NCBI GenBank assembly: GCA_023078555.1
Contig: CM041199.1
Coordinates: 7,507,315 to 7,571,314, forward strand
From: Ulva prolifera
Lineage: Eukaryota > Chlorophyta > Ulvophyceae > Ulvales > Ulvaceae
Reading direction: 5' to 3'
DNA: 64,000 nt
The translations under genes and the position numbers were made by a program. Shown here piece after piece: positions 11,641 to 23,150 of the stretch (within the stretch, counting starts at the first letter, position 1; the number at the start of each line of letters is the position of its first letter). Below the pieces are notes generated by a model. That model had not been told where the DNA came from and did not search any database. It saw nothing but the letters and a program-made list of their open reading frames with translations.

Positions 11641-12895
11641 TTATTTTAACACACCCCCGCGCTCGCATGCAACATGTGGTCCCGTTAATTCGGAGTTGTC
11701 AATGTCCCATAGGATACGGCTCAGTAAATTCAGATTTTACTTTACTTTACATGACCCGCCGCCGCGGCGCCGGCCGAATGCGCAAGCCGCCGGGGGGGCC
11801 CGCTTCCCCTAACCCCCTGACCCTAACCTAATCCCCCAACCGCAGCCGCCCCCCGTTGCAATCCCGCCCCCGAACAGATTAGCCCTGAGCGGCGGAGCAA
11901 TACAGCCGCGCCGTCAACCGCCGACCCGTTCAGGGCAGAGCACGCCCAAGGCCCAGCAACTGCAAAATGTGTCCGGCCGCCGGGAACCCTGACGACACGC
12001 GGGATCCCCCTCGAGGGGCGGCGCGCACGGCCCAGAAACCGCCCGAGCCGCAGCGAGCGAGGGGGCCCTCTTGTGTGTGAGCTGAGTCGGGGGGCAGGGG
12101 GGGGTGAGCAGAAGGTGACTGGGCCCGCCAGCGCCTGCTGAGTGGCTGCTGCTGTGTGCCTGCGCTGGGGCCCGCAGCAGCGGGTGCTGCGTGTGATGGA
12201 ATGGTGCCAGTGCCACGCGCTGGTTCAAGTGCACTCCAATTCACAGGCTTGCAGCTTGATGGCCTGGACCACATGCGAAGGGCCATGAAAACTCCCTGGG
12301 GGGGGGCGGCAGCCAAGGGCCCTCGGAGACAAAGAAATACATTCTTGTAGGTCTGATGCAAACGTGGTGTGGACGGGCGGCAGTGGTGCCGCCTCTGTTA
12401 CGTATACGGCATGAGATGAAGGCACGTGTGAGGTAGGCCATCCAGGACAGGGGGTGAATGTGGTGAGTGCTGAGTGGTGGAACTTTCATGAAACGTGTGT
12501 ATGGAGATGCATGGGGTCAGTGTCAGTGCATGGGGGAGGGTATTGGGCGCCTGGCAGCTAGCACTGCGGCTTGTAGTGCGTGACCAGGTATGTGATGTGT
12601 ATGTCGCCGCATGGTGTGTCAAGCAAGCGTGCTCGGTGCAGATTAGGCTACACATGGCTGAATTCTCTTGGGCATTGCGTTTGCGCTGGGGACATGCCAA
12701 CAATCCGCACACACTCCTCAGCTTTGGCAGCGCACAATGCAGTGACAAAGCCTGCAACAGCAGTGCAGAACATGGCTTCCTGAACTGGACAGAGGATGCA
12801 GTAGTGCGGGTCAGAAGAAGCAGCTGGCGATCTCCAAATCACATGTGCTTCAATTGAACAGCTAGGTCCGCCGCACCATGCACCCTGCAGCACTC
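11641..12895. other. GC-rich non-genic interval with a telomere-like patch
   Basis: At 11806-11832 there are three imperfect CCCTAA-type units in a C-rich stretch, perhaps a short interstitial telomere-like sequence or coincidence. The rest shows no coherent gene on either strand. Confidence 0.35.
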
Positions 12896-13190
12896 TTACC
12901 GGCATCTGATTGACAGGTGGCCCTCCTCTCGACAGCCGCTGCCAGCCAGCTTGACCTCCACATTCATGGCGCGACAGAGAAGCTGTACGTTGTTCTGTAG
13001 CTTGGCCAGCTGTGTACAGTCGGTGACGTCCAAGTGGACCAGCCAGGAGCACCTGGAGAGGCTGCATGGCAAGCGTGTCAGAGATGAGCCGCCGCTCAGG
13101 GTCAGCTTGTGCAGTCGACAACAGCCACTGACCATTTCAGGTAGCTGTCTCATACGTCTGCTGTGAATGCTCAGCTGCGTGCGTGTATCG
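12896..13190 (-). pseudogene. LRR relic (two cysteine-type LRRs)
   Basis: In the minus frame, units of the form LHKLTLSGGSSLTRLP and LVHLDVTDCTQLAKL match the Cys-LRR repeats of the two NLR genes in this window. Only about two repeats survive, followed by a short tail ending in CRCR and a stop. No NB-ARC domain is recognisable upstream within 4 kb. It is either the stub of a decayed NLR gene or the last exon of one whose other exons I cannot see. Confidence 0.6.
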
Positions 13191-13345
13191 TGCCTGGGGC
13201 GACCATCCCGACTGACAGGAGATGGCCCTCCCGGCTGCACTACATGTGTGCCAGCGGCGGCGCGATGGAAGACGCTGTCGATGCTGCCTCCCCGCGCGAA
13301 CATGTATGGTAGCAAGAGACAGCACGAATGGGTACCTTTGCTCAT

Positions 13346-16300
13346 ATCATCGCAAAATTAGCCATGCTGATAGCTTGTACACCATGGCAGCAAATGTATC
13401 TGGGTGATGGAAAGGAATCTGACAGTGGTGCCACGTTTTCTGTGCTCTGCAGCATGATTCTTGGCCTTGCAACACGAGCATACCACATTATGCAAGGTCT
13501 GTTCCATCGTACCACAGATCCCTATGCAAAATTCCGCATGCAGGTTACAGAGCTCTGAGACGGAGGGTTTCAACCCGTGCAGCATGCTACCAAGAAAGTG
13601 AAAGGCAGGTTTGTATCCTCTTTGACAGTGGAGTGGCACACACACACACATGCTGCATGAGCGGTGGCATGCAGAAATGCACAACCACTTTCTACCAACA
13701 GGCCCCAGCAACATCGGGAAGTCCCTCACGAGATTTGAATGCGTGGTACATGCCCTTTGCAAGGCCGCGCCTCATGTTCACAGCGTCGACTTGTGCAAAG
13801 CCAGCATCACAGCCAGCGACAGAGATAGTTCTGTAGAATGCAAGACCACCGCAACTGCGTCAGTTGTTAAGAAGCAGTGGGGGAGGCCCTTGAAAACTCT
13901 GCAACGATTCAGCATCACTCCTGCAAGAGTAAACGCTACTTCAACGCTGTGCTCTTGCACATCAATGTCATCATGTGTGCACCTGGAGATGGCATGTCTG
14001 TACATTCCCCTTGCATCCTCAGCATATTACAACAACTGCAACGCGATCACAGGGCTCGTGCGAAGGAGTCGACTCCTCAACTCCAGCTGAGGGAGTAACG
14101 TGTAGTATGATCTCATGCAATGTTTTTTGCATCAGTGCGTCACACAGGTGATGTAGCTATGGCACAATTCGCAACACAGGTTAATCTGGATCCTGGACAG
14201 CATGTTGAATGCACTGGAGAATGCAGAGCCACACCTTGGCTACAATTTCATTAGCACAGGTGTCCGGAAGAATCAGGCACCAGCCTGGCAATGAGAGGCT
14301 GCACGAATGCGACTACAACACCGTCAGTGTCGATATGCAATGCCCCACCAGTGTTCCGCCTCATTTGACCACTGTGTAGACAGCGTAGGCTCCATACTTT
14401 TCGGAAGGCGTCCCCTGCGTGTAGTGAACACAAAGGTGTGCGCATCCCAAAGCGCAGCAGAGCCAGGACGGGCAGATGTAGCGGAAATGCCTTGGGACAG
14501 AGCAACTGGCATATGAGACACTTTCCCCCTGACAGTCCAATATTCTGGCCCTCAAGCTCCGACCGCAACTGCAGCCTCCACATGTCTGGCCAATTCTGTT
14601 TCCGTTTCAGTGGTGGCAGCCATGGAGAGAGCGAGTTCTCCATGTGTAATCGTAGCAGCTCCTGCTTTGGAGGTGCAGCCTGCAACAGCAGTGCGCAATT
14701 GAAAACCTTAGACTGGATGAAGCAGAAATTTTGTTGGAGAACTGACAAAGGCTCTTATACTGCCGGTCAGCATGCAGCAGAAAGACGTTCGAATCAGTCT
14801 GGACACCACATCCATGTGCTGGCAAGGGGCACACAATGCTTCAGCATATTGATATTTCATTGCAGCAGTAGCGAAGAGCAGCTCTCCAAACAAAGATCTC
14901 AGTACTTCAACCATTTTGTCACCAACGCCACGCTAGGCATGTCTGATCTGGCCATATCTAGTGCGTGAGCAGCAGCGGATGTCGAGAGTCATTCCAGCCA
15001 CTGGCTGACAAGCATGGAATTCCAGATGGCCAGAGCTCTGCTTGAGCACCCGTAGGTGCTGGTCAGAGTAAGATACACGCCTGCACAATTGTAACTGCAA
15101 ATGTTGCTCCTGCAGCAGCAGCAGGCAACAGCCGTAACCACTCGGTCATGCCACACGACGTGTGCCCTCATGCTGCATGGGCCGAAACAACGAATCGTCC
15201 AGAAGGCAAGAAAAAAAAGTAGATGTGCTAGTAGAGGAAACGGTGTGAATTCAGGGGGCAGTCTAGCCACAATCACGATCATACACTTGCGCACCAGGCT
15301 GCACCACTAGAAGGGCATCATTAAAGAGGTGTTCGCAAATCACCTGGACATTTACTGCTGAGCTTTCTGCCCTTGGAAATGGTATCTCGGAAGTCACTGC
15401 CGGGTCGGTCTTTACAGTGGTCTGCTACATCGAGTTTCGAAGCCATGCGCGGCATGGGCGTAGAACGTTCAAGCCACGAGATAGATACGCACATGGTGCA
15501 CACCGGACCAGCAGGCGCGGGATTTCAGCACTAAAGCTTGCATGAAGTATCCTTAGGCAGGGATAGCTGCCGATGTTATGCATACGCCAGCGCTGGGGAA
15601 ACGCGATGGCTTCGAAAGTGACTCCTCAGCGCGCTACATTCACGCTACAGCGTTCAGCAGCCACAACAGTAGGCAGGTCATCGATCGCAAAGCACTTGTA
15701 GCGGAAGGGCATTGCAGGGCTCGTTGGATCGCTGAGTTGTGTCTTGCGGGCTGTCTCTGACGGCATCACGGTGCATGGGTGATCGAGCATCGTACGTGCA
15801 CCGCATCCGACGGTAAAAGGCTGTTGCAGAGACCAGCGACAATCCTCAGCAGCCGTTGTATCGACCACGTGTACCGGTATACTCGAGCGGAACCGAGCGA
15901 CTGGATCACCTACAGTGTTCGATGTGAATGGCGAAAAAAAGGCTTGGCTCTACTGTTGGCCATTCGAGACCCCTGCGTTTGGTCGCCGCAAGACCGCCAC
16001 AGATGCACTTGAATCAGCGCTACAGAAGATATTTAGTACAGTTGTTGCGGAGCGGTGACATGCAGTGCCTACCTGTGCTGTGCTCTCCGTAAAGGCTCTC
16101 CACAACATCTTCATACAATCGACAGTGTATGCAAGAGCAAAAACTGCTCACATGGATCCAGAAAAGGTAGCTGTGAGGCAAGAAGACACTCTTGTGTCCA
16201 ACAGTGGTTACACGTTTAATAGGCTCGACCAGAACAATGGGGCTGCCAACAGCAGTATGCAACAGGGGGAGCTTCAGATATGGGCACACATTAACAGCAG

Positions 16301-17480
16301 TTGTTTCTCGTAATCTTGAGGCATATGGCTGTCTTAATATGTCTGACGTACCACTGCACGGTGCAGTAGAGGCTCGGCGCCACCGAGCAACAGTGACACG
16401 GTTGCAGTCTACTTCATGCTCATCACCGTGCACCTCATGAATGCTGGTCTTATAACACAACAGTAGTGTCGGCGTTGTCCCATCACATGGTGCCAGACTA
16501 GCAAACATCACACTGGCGTTGCTTCGCGGAGACGCGGAAATGTTTCAAATGTGAGAGAGAATCCATGCTCCGGAGGGACTAGACATACATCAAAGGGTTG
16601 GCTACAAGCCTGTCCAGATAAGGTCGCTGTCATGTTAGGCTACCACCAGTCGTTACATCTGCTCCATCAGCACGTGCCAAAATCACTCGCGACACGCCAG
16701 ACTGATTGATTTTCAGTATGCCAACATACAGGACAGGATCAAATTGACACCACCGGAGGGCAAGTATATTATTGAGTCCCCACATACCAGGTGATAGGAA
16801 ATAGCAGCAACAATCGTCGGCAGCAGGTGAGCTCTTGTCGAATGCTGCTCAAACTAGCACCATGCTGTAAGAGCCCCAGCTGGTGGCCATCGAATCATCA
16901 CCACAGGTGGGTCCCGAAACCATTATACAGCCAAATTCTGAAGGCAAGCCAGGAAACGCTGGGCCAACACCTGCATGGCAGCCTCTCTACAACGTTTGGA
17001 AGGTGGAATGTATGGTGACAGGCGACATGCAGCATGAAGGAGGATCTTTCACACAGTATTGATCACAATATCAGCATGTGCAGAGTATATGAGACACAAT
17101 GGGGAAAGCATCACGCGACAGTTCCCACAACGCTTGTGTTGCCAGCTTCCACCGAAAAAAGGGGGGGTACGCAACACCAGGTCATGGCGTGCCATCGCAA
17201 GGAAGCGTTTGCTGAATTATCGGTGCATCGTTGTGCAGCAATACAGGCGACGACTGGACCAGAGCATGTGCTTGAGCACGCGAGGACTTTGTGAGAGCAC
17301 TCCCACACAAGTACAAGGGCAAACAGCGTGAGAACCCTGGCCGCTCATCACTCTACAGACAAACACGGAGGCTGCGGCAGCAACCAATGGTGTGCAGGGG
17401 CTGAGTCCCGGTAATTCTGTGGCAGAGCTGGAGCTGTACTCACAGGTTCATCAGATGCTATATGGCATCCGAGTCCCCGT
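13346..17480. other. Gene-poor interval
   Basis: The longest minus frame (14251-14748, 165 codons; start MSVLQQNFCF) has no domain I recognise. It could be an isolated exon, but no neighbour joins to it convincingly. Nothing else supports a gene or RNA. Confidence 0.35.
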
Positions 17481-17494
17481 GGCAGCCGAGCAAA

Positions 17495-17662
17495 GCTGAG
17501 CACACATGCACAGCGCACTGAGAACACATGCACAGCACACAGCACACTGAGCACACATGCACAGCATGCAGCACACTGATCACACAGCACAGCACACGGA
17601 GCACACATGCACAGCACAAAGCGCACTGAGAACACATGCACAGCACACTGATCACACATGCA
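17495..17662. repeat. Minisatellite of GCACACATGCACAGC-type units
   Basis: Imperfect tandem units around 'acacatgcacagcacactga', about 20-30 bp each and roughly seven in number. It lies directly downstream of the stop codon of the second NLR gene, so it may be in that gene's 3' UTR. Confidence 0.8.
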
Positions 17663-17705
17663 TCTGAACGGCTGTGGCGGCGCACCGCGCATGTGGGCTG
17701 AAGCG

Positions 17706-20700
17706 CTACAGTCCTTCACTGGCTGATGAATCCGAAGATCCCTGGTCGTCGGAAAAACCACAACCGTCAACATCAATATCCTTCAGCCGGGTGCAATCAC
17801 CGATCCTCTTCGGTAGCTGAGTGAGGCCTTCGCACCCGCTGAGGTCGAGATGCACTAGCCGGGCGCAGTCACCGATCGTCTCAGGAAGCTGTTGGAGGCT
17901 CTTGCAGCCGCTGAGGCAGAGGTATGCCAGCAGGACGCAGTCGCCGATCCTCTCTGGGAGTCGCGCCAGGCTTTCGCATCCGCTGAGGTCAAGCTCCACC
18001 AGCCGGACACAGTCGCCGATCCTCTCTGGGAGCCGCGCCAGGCTTTCGCATCCGCGCAGGCCAAGCTCCGCCAGCCGGACGCAGTCGCCGATCCTCTCTG
18101 GGAGCTGTGTCAGGCTTTCGCATCCGGCGAGGTTGAGCTTTACCAGCTGAGCGCAGTCACCCATCCTCTCTGGAAGCTGCTGCAGGCTTTTGCAGCCGTG
18201 GAGGTTGAGCCGCCTGAGCTGGCAGCAGTCACCGATCCTTGTTGGGAGCTGTGCGAGGCTATTGCACTCGGTGAGGTCGAGGTCTGCCAGCCAGGCGCAG
18301 TCCCCAATCCGCTCTGGCAGCTGCGTGAGTGCCTCGCATCCGCTGAGATAGAGTTCTGCCATCTGGGCGCAATCACCGATCCTCTCTGGAAGGTTCGTGA
18401 GGCTTTCGCAGCCACTGAGGTAGAGATCTGCCAGCCGGCAGCAATCGCCGAGCCTCTTCGGGAGCTGCGTGAGGCTTTCGCACCCGCTGAGGCCGAGTTC
18501 TGCCAGATGCGTACAGTCACCGATCCTCTCTGGAAGGCCCGTGAGGCTCTCACATCCCGTGAGATCGAGTTCTGCCAGAATGGCGCAGTCGCCGATCCTT
18601 TCCGGAAGCTGCTCGAGGATCGTGCATCTACTCAGGTTGAGCTTCGCCAGGCGGACGCAGTCGCCGATGCTCTCTGGGAGCTGTGCGAGGCATTCGCAGC
18701 CGTTGAGGTCCAGGTGGGCCAGCTGGATGCAGTCGCCTATCCTGTCTGGTAAATGCGTGAGGTTTTTGCAACCGCTGAGGTCGAGATGTGCTAGCCGAGC
18801 GCAATCGCCGATCCTCTCTGGGAGATGTTTGAGGAATTCGGTCGAGCTGAGGACGAGGTGTGTAAGCTGGGCACAGTCACCGATCCTCTCTGGGAGCTGT
18901 GTGAGGCTTTCGCAGCCACTGAGGTAGAGATCTGCCAGCCGGCAGCAATCGCCGAGCCTCTTCGGGAGCTGCATGAGGCTTTCGCACCCTCTGAGGCCGA
19001 GTTCTGCCAGATGCGTGCAGTCACCGATCCTCTCTGGAAGGCCCGTGAGGCTCTCACATCCCCTGAGATCGAGTTCTGCCAGAATGGCGCAGTCGCCGAT
19101 CCTTTCCGGAAGCTGCTCTAGGATCGTGCATCTACTCAGGTTGAGCTTCGCCAGGCGGACGCAGTCTCCGATGCTCTCTGGGAGCTGTGCGAGGCATTCG
19201 CAGCCGTTGAGGTCCAGGTGGGCCAGCTGGATGCAGTCGCCTATCCTGTCTGGTAAATGCGTGAGGTTTTTGCAACCGCTGAGGTCGAGATGTGCTAGCC
19301 GAGCGCAATCGCCGATCCTCTCTGGCAGATGTTTGAGGAATTCGGTCGAGCTGAGGACGAGGTGTGTCAGCTGGGCGCAGTCGCCGATCATCTCTGGGAG
19401 CTGTGTGAGGCTTTCGCAGCCACTGAGGTAGAGATCTGCCAGCCGGCAGCAATCGCCGAGCCTTGGGAGCTGCTCGAGGCTTTCGCAAGAGCTGAGGTAA
19501 ACTACTGCAAGCTGGGTGCACTCACCAATCCTCTCTGGCAACCGCGTCAGGCTTTCGCATCCCCTGAGATAGAGTTCTGCCAGCTTTGCGCAGTCGCCGA
19601 TCCTTTCCGGAAGCAGCTCGAGGCTCGTGCACCTACTCAGGTCTAGCTGTGCCAGGCGGACGCAGTCACCGATCCTTTCCGGAAGCTGCTCGAGGATCGT
19701 GCATCTACTCAGGTTGAGCTTCGCCAGGCGGACGCAGTCGCCGATGCTCTCTGGGAGCTGTGCGAGGCATTCGCAGCCGGTGAGGTCCAGGTGGGCCAGC
19801 TGGATGCAGTCGCCTATCCTGTCTGGTAACTGCGTGAGGCTCTCGCAAAAGCTGAGGTCGAGATGTGCTAGCCGAGCGCAATCGCCAATCCTCTCTAGGA
19901 GGTGTGTGAGGCGTTCACACCCGCTGAGTTTGAGGTGTGCCAGGTGCTTACAGTCGCCGATCCTCTCTGGCAGATGCGTGAGGCATTCATTCGAGCTGAG
20001 GTTGAGGTGTGCCAGCCAGGCGCAGTCACCTATGCTCTCTGGCAGCTGCGTGAGGCATTTGCAATAGCTGAGGTCGAGGTGTACCAGCTGCGCGCAGTCA
20101 CTGAGTCTCTCTGGCAGCTGCGTGAGGGCTTTGCAACAGCTGAGGTCGAGGTGCACCAGCTGTGCGCAGTCGCCGATCCGCTCTGAAAGCTGCACGAGAT
20201 CTTCGCACCCGCAAAGGCTGAGATGAGTCAGCTGGGCACAGTCGCCGATCCTCTCTGGTATCTGCATGAGGCGTTCGCAGCTGCTGATGTCGAGATGTGT
20301 CAGGCCGGAACAGTCACCGAGCCTGTCTGGGAGCTGTGCGAGGGAATTGCAGAGGCTGAGGTCGAGATGTGCCAGCTTGGCGCAGTCGCCGATCCTCTCT
20401 GGCAGCTGCATGAGGCATTTGCAACAGCTGAGGTCGAGGCGTGCCAGCTGAGCGCAGTCGCCTATGCTCTCCGGTAGTTGCACGAGGCGTTCGCAACAGC
20501 TGAGATCAACCCTTTCAAGCCGGGCGCAGCCACCGATCCTCTCTGGGAGATGCATGATGTATTCACAACAGCTGAGGTCGAGGTACAGCAGCTGAGCGCA
20601 GTCACCGAGACTCTCTGGGAGCCGCAAGAGGCTCTCGCACCCGCTCAGGTCGAGGTGAGCCAGCTGCGAGCATTCACCGAGCATCTCCGGCAACTGCGCG

Positions 20701-22259
20701 AGGCTCTTGCAGCCGTAGAGGTCGATGTGCATGAGCTGGGTGCAGCTGCTCAAGCGCTCCGGCAGCCTCGTCAGCCTGTCGCAGCAACGCAGGCTGGCGC
20801 GTGTCAGCTGTGAGCAGAGGCCGAGGTCGTCCGGCAAGCGCTGCAGGCTGCAGCCGGACACCTCCAGGCGCACCAGCTCTGGCGCCGGCAGTACGGACGC
20901 AATCAGATCACCACCGCGTGCAGTCTGCCGCACACAGAGGAAACTGAGCATCGGCAGCTGGAGCTGGCTCGTTCGAACGGACGTTGCATCTGCCGCAGCA
21001 TCATCGAGAGAGACCTCACAGTCAGCGACAGACAGGTAGCGCAGGCTGGATGGCCATCTCGTTTGCGCCGGGAGGATCGCTCGAGACACGATGCATGCAC
21101 GCAGCTGACCGTGCGCGCGCAGTGCACGCGGCAGCACGTCGGGGGGGACCGCCTGGTGTGTGTGCGACTGCGTGGTTGGAGGGGTGCAGGTGAGATAGCG
21201 CACGCCGCTCCCGCCGTTCAACGGCAGCTCCGGTGCCTCGCGGCCGTGCTCCAGGATGCATCGCTCTGCTGCTTCTCTGGCGCGCTGCACTGCGATGCCT
21301 CGAATGATACCATGCAGCCAGTACCCCTCGCCCCCATCTTCAGCAAGCCGCGGTGAAAGTAAGCCGTGCTGCACCAGCTGCTGCAGTGCTCGCTCCGCGG
21401 CAGCGATGCCGGCGGGCGAGTGCAGGGGCGCGTGCGTGGCGAAGAGGTGTACCAGGTGAGCCTCCGGGACCGGCTGCTCCTCCGTGGCCGGGAACGCTGC
21501 GATGTCCAAGAAGCACTCCATTAGAGCTGGCGGCAGGGAGTTGACGCTGCGGGCGCAGGCCATGCTGGCGGCGTCTTCGGCTCTCATCTGCAGCCCGCGC
21601 TCCTCTGCCACGCATGCCTCCCACAGCTCAGGAGCCTGGCGCTTCTCCCACAGCCTGGCCCCCAGGGATATCAGCGCCATGGGATGGCCGCCGCAAGCAG
21701 CGACCGCGTCTTTGCAGCTCTCAGTCTGGACGAACGGCGGCGGGTCCGCAACGTAGTTGCCGGCGCCAAAGGCATGGTGGCAGAAAAGCTCATAGGCATG
21801 CTCATCCTCAAGCGGAGGCACGTCGATGACGTCCAGCTCCTCCATTGGCCTGGCACCCGCCTGGGGGGGCAGGTATGACAGCGTGAGGCGCTGCCGCGTC
21901 GTGACGATGAGCCGGCTGCCTTCGACCCTCAGCTCCGGCCGCGTAGCAAAGTTCAGCGCCGCCACGGCACTCTGGCATGCAGCCGGCCATGGCCACACAT
22001 CGTCCAGCACCAGCAGCACCTTCATGCCGGACGTACACACACGCTGCGTCAGCGCCTCGAGGCAGGCGTCTGCCGTCTCAGGCAGACAGTCATACTCAGG
22101 AAACAGCTGCTCCAACGCCTGATGCAACAAGCGCAGCGCGTCTCCGAAACTGCTGCCGACTTCAAGCCACACTGCATCATCGAAGTACTGCTTGCCTCGC
22201 TCCTGCGCTGCTCGTCGGTACACAGCGTTGGCAACGGCCGTCTGGCCGATGCCGCCCAT
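17706..22259 (-). CDS. NB-ARC / LRR protein with 43 near-identical LRRs (5' exon not found)
   Basis: NLR-type protein, paralogous in design to the gene at 1403-5314. Seen: a degenerate P-loop GMGGIGQT at the very start of the frame (Walker A Lys replaced by Gln); kinase-2 KVLLVLDDVWPW; RNBS-B SRLIVTTRQRL; GGHPMALISLGARL in the GLPL position; WLHGIIRGIA in the MHD position; then 43 complete 24-residue LRRs plus a partial one (consensus LAHLDLSGCESLTQLPERIGDC split over the repeat) from about 20880 to 17765. Repeats 21-27 and 28-34 are a 504-bp duplication. The frame is open upstream to 22298 and AG acceptors lie at 22270 and 22291, so ATG 22259 is probably internal to an exon. No N-terminal domain is visible before the dispersed repeat at 22540. 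Whether it binds ATP is doubtful. Confidence 0.85.
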   Translation of the reverse strand: MGGIGQTAVANAVYRRAAQERGKQYFDDAVWLEVGSSFGDALRLLHQALEQLFPEYDCLPETADACLEALTQRVCTSGMKVLLVLDDVWPWPAACQSAVAALNFATRPELRVEGSRLIVTTRQRLTLSYLPPQAGARPMEELDVIDVPPLEDEHAYELFCHHAFGAGNYVADPPPFVQTESCKDAVAACGGHPMALISLGARLWEKRQAPELWEACVAEERGLQMRAEDAASMACARSVNSLPPALMECFLDIAAFPATEEQPVPEAHLVHLFATHAPLHSPAGIAAAERALQQLVQHGLLSPRLAEDGGEGYWLHGIIRGIAVQRAREAAERCILEHGREAPELPLNGGSGVRYLTCTPPTTQSHTHQAVPPDVLPRALRAHGQLRACIVSRAILPAQTRWPSSLRYLSVADCEVSLDDAAADATSVRTSQLQLPMLSFLCVRQTARGGDLIASVLPAPELVRLEVSGCSLQRLPDDLGLCSQLTRASLRCCDRLTRLPERLSSCTQLMHIDLYGCKSLAQLPEMLGECSQLAHLDLSGCESLLRLPESLGDCAQLLYLDLSCCEYIMHLPERIGGCARLERVDLSCCERLVQLPESIGDCAQLARLDLSCCKCLMQLPERIGDCAKLAHLDLSLCNSLAQLPDRLGDCSGLTHLDISSCERLMQIPERIGDCAQLTHLSLCGCEDLVQLSERIGDCAQLVHLDLSCCKALTQLPERLSDCAQLVHLDLSYCKCLTQLPESIGDCAWLAHLNLSSNECLTHLPERIGDCKHLAHLKLSGCERLTHLLERIGDCARLAHLDLSFCESLTQLPDRIGDCIQLAHLDLTGCECLAQLPESIGDCVRLAKLNLSRCTILEQLPERIGDCVRLAQLDLSRCTSLELLPERIGDCAKLAELYLRGCESLTRLPERIGECTQLAVVYLSSCESLEQLPRLGDCCRLADLYLSGCESLTQLPEMIGDCAQLTHLVLSSTEFLKHLPERIGDCARLAHLDLSGCKNLTHLPDRIGDCIQLAHLDLNGCECLAQLPESIGDCVRLAKLNLSRCTILEQLPERIGDCAILAELDLRGCESLTGLPERIGDCTHLAELGLRGCESLMQLPKRLGDCCRLADLYLSGCESLTQLPERIGDCAQLTHLVLSSTEFLKHLPERIGDCARLAHLDLSGCKNLTHLPDRIGDCIQLAHLDLNGCECLAQLPESIGDCVRLAKLNLSRCTILEQLPERIGDCAILAELDLTGCESLTGLPERIGDCTHLAELGLSGCESLTQLPKRLGDCCRLADLYLSGCESLTNLPERIGDCAQMAELYLSGCEALTQLPERIGDCAWLADLDLTECNSLAQLPTRIGDCCQLRRLNLHGCKSLQQLPERMGDCAQLVKLNLAGCESLTQLPERIGDCVRLAELGLRGCESLARLPERIGDCVRLVELDLSGCESLARLPERIGDCVLLAYLCLSGCKSLQQLPETIGDCARLVHLDLSGCEGLTQLPKRIGDCTRLKDIDVDGCGFSDDQGSSDSSASEGL
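18421..19428 (-). repeat. 504-bp tandem duplication (7 LRRs x 2) inside the NLR coding sequence
   Basis: 18421-18924 and 18925-19428 encode the same seven LRRs (units 28-34 and 21-27) with only a few substitutions. The period, 504 bp, is exactly 7 x 72, so the frame is kept. The distinctive unit LVLSSTEFLKHLP appears once in each copy. Units 15-17 are a more diverged third echo of units 23-25. Confidence 0.95.
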
Positions 22260-22539
22260 GCCCGACGTACTGGCATGCCCGGCATGGCTACTGCAGGTCT
22301 AGATCCAACGGAGTGAAGCAGCATTGCAAGCACACACAACCGTCAACGTTCTGCCACTCAACGTTCTGCCCCATGATGGAAGAACCCGTTGCCACCTTTC
22401 CCACAAACCTGTTCTAGGACAGACCGAACTGAGCGCTGAACGCAAGTGAAACGGGCAGATCATTTGCACGGTCTGGTCTGCTGTTGCTGCTGCCCACAAC
22501 AGTCAGCTCTGTGCAAATTCCGTTTTAATTCTCGTCGCA

Positions 22540-23150
22540 GGTGATGTATGGTAGCTGCGCGTGTGGCAAAGACCAGAATCACCACGCACTCAAGTGTCGG
22601 ATGAGAGATTCAGCTTCATGCCCAATATACTCTGCAAGAAGCATCTCGTATAACAAATAGCCGACGCACCCTTGGGGGCCAAGCCGTCGTTGAGCGGCTC
22701 TTCACGTCTCGCTTCTCTCGCCGCAGCAGTATTGCGATGGTGCGATGATGCAGACACAGAGTTCGGGATGCGGAAGCTGACAAACAATGCAAGGCCCGGT
22801 CAGTAGATTCGCAATATGCTTTCAGCTCGCCGATGGCAGGGCGCAAACGATTCAATGCTGCTTTACACGATCTCGGGCCACTGTAAGACAAACGATTGGT
22901 GCCAACTTGGCATCTGCGCTGCTGGTGAATGTCAACGATCAGATAGAAGGCAAAACCGGAGCACTACCGTTCGCGAGCGCGTGTGAGGCCTTTGCAGATG
23001 TTGTGTCTGTGTGGATGTGCGAACGGTGCCACGGCGCTCCAAGCTCGCGCACGAAGGCGGACGCGCGGTCGGCAGCGCGCACGTTCATGTGGCCACAGCT
23101 CAGATGTGAGAGTGGTTCACAGTCGAGGTGACACCGAACATAACCGGAGA
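22540..23150 (+). repeat. Dispersed repeat, copy 3
   Basis: Begins 'gatgtatggtagctgcgcgtgtggcaa', matching 8768, and keeps the 'cttgggggccaagccgtcgttgagc' block of copies 1 and 2. Its plus frame from 22787 retains FQLADGRAQTI and a later NVND segment. It is more diverged than the 8.8-11.5 kb pair. It sits directly upstream of the second NLR gene, where that gene's 5' exon should be. Confidence 0.65.

Noticed and set aside
17495..17662. CRISPR-like array
   Set aside because: Units are imperfect, run together without unique spacers, and the DNA is eukaryotic; it is a minisatellite.
17821..21136. Many long plus-strand frames over the second NLR
   Set aside because: Antisense shadows of the periodic LRR coding sequence, repeating with its 72-bp period.
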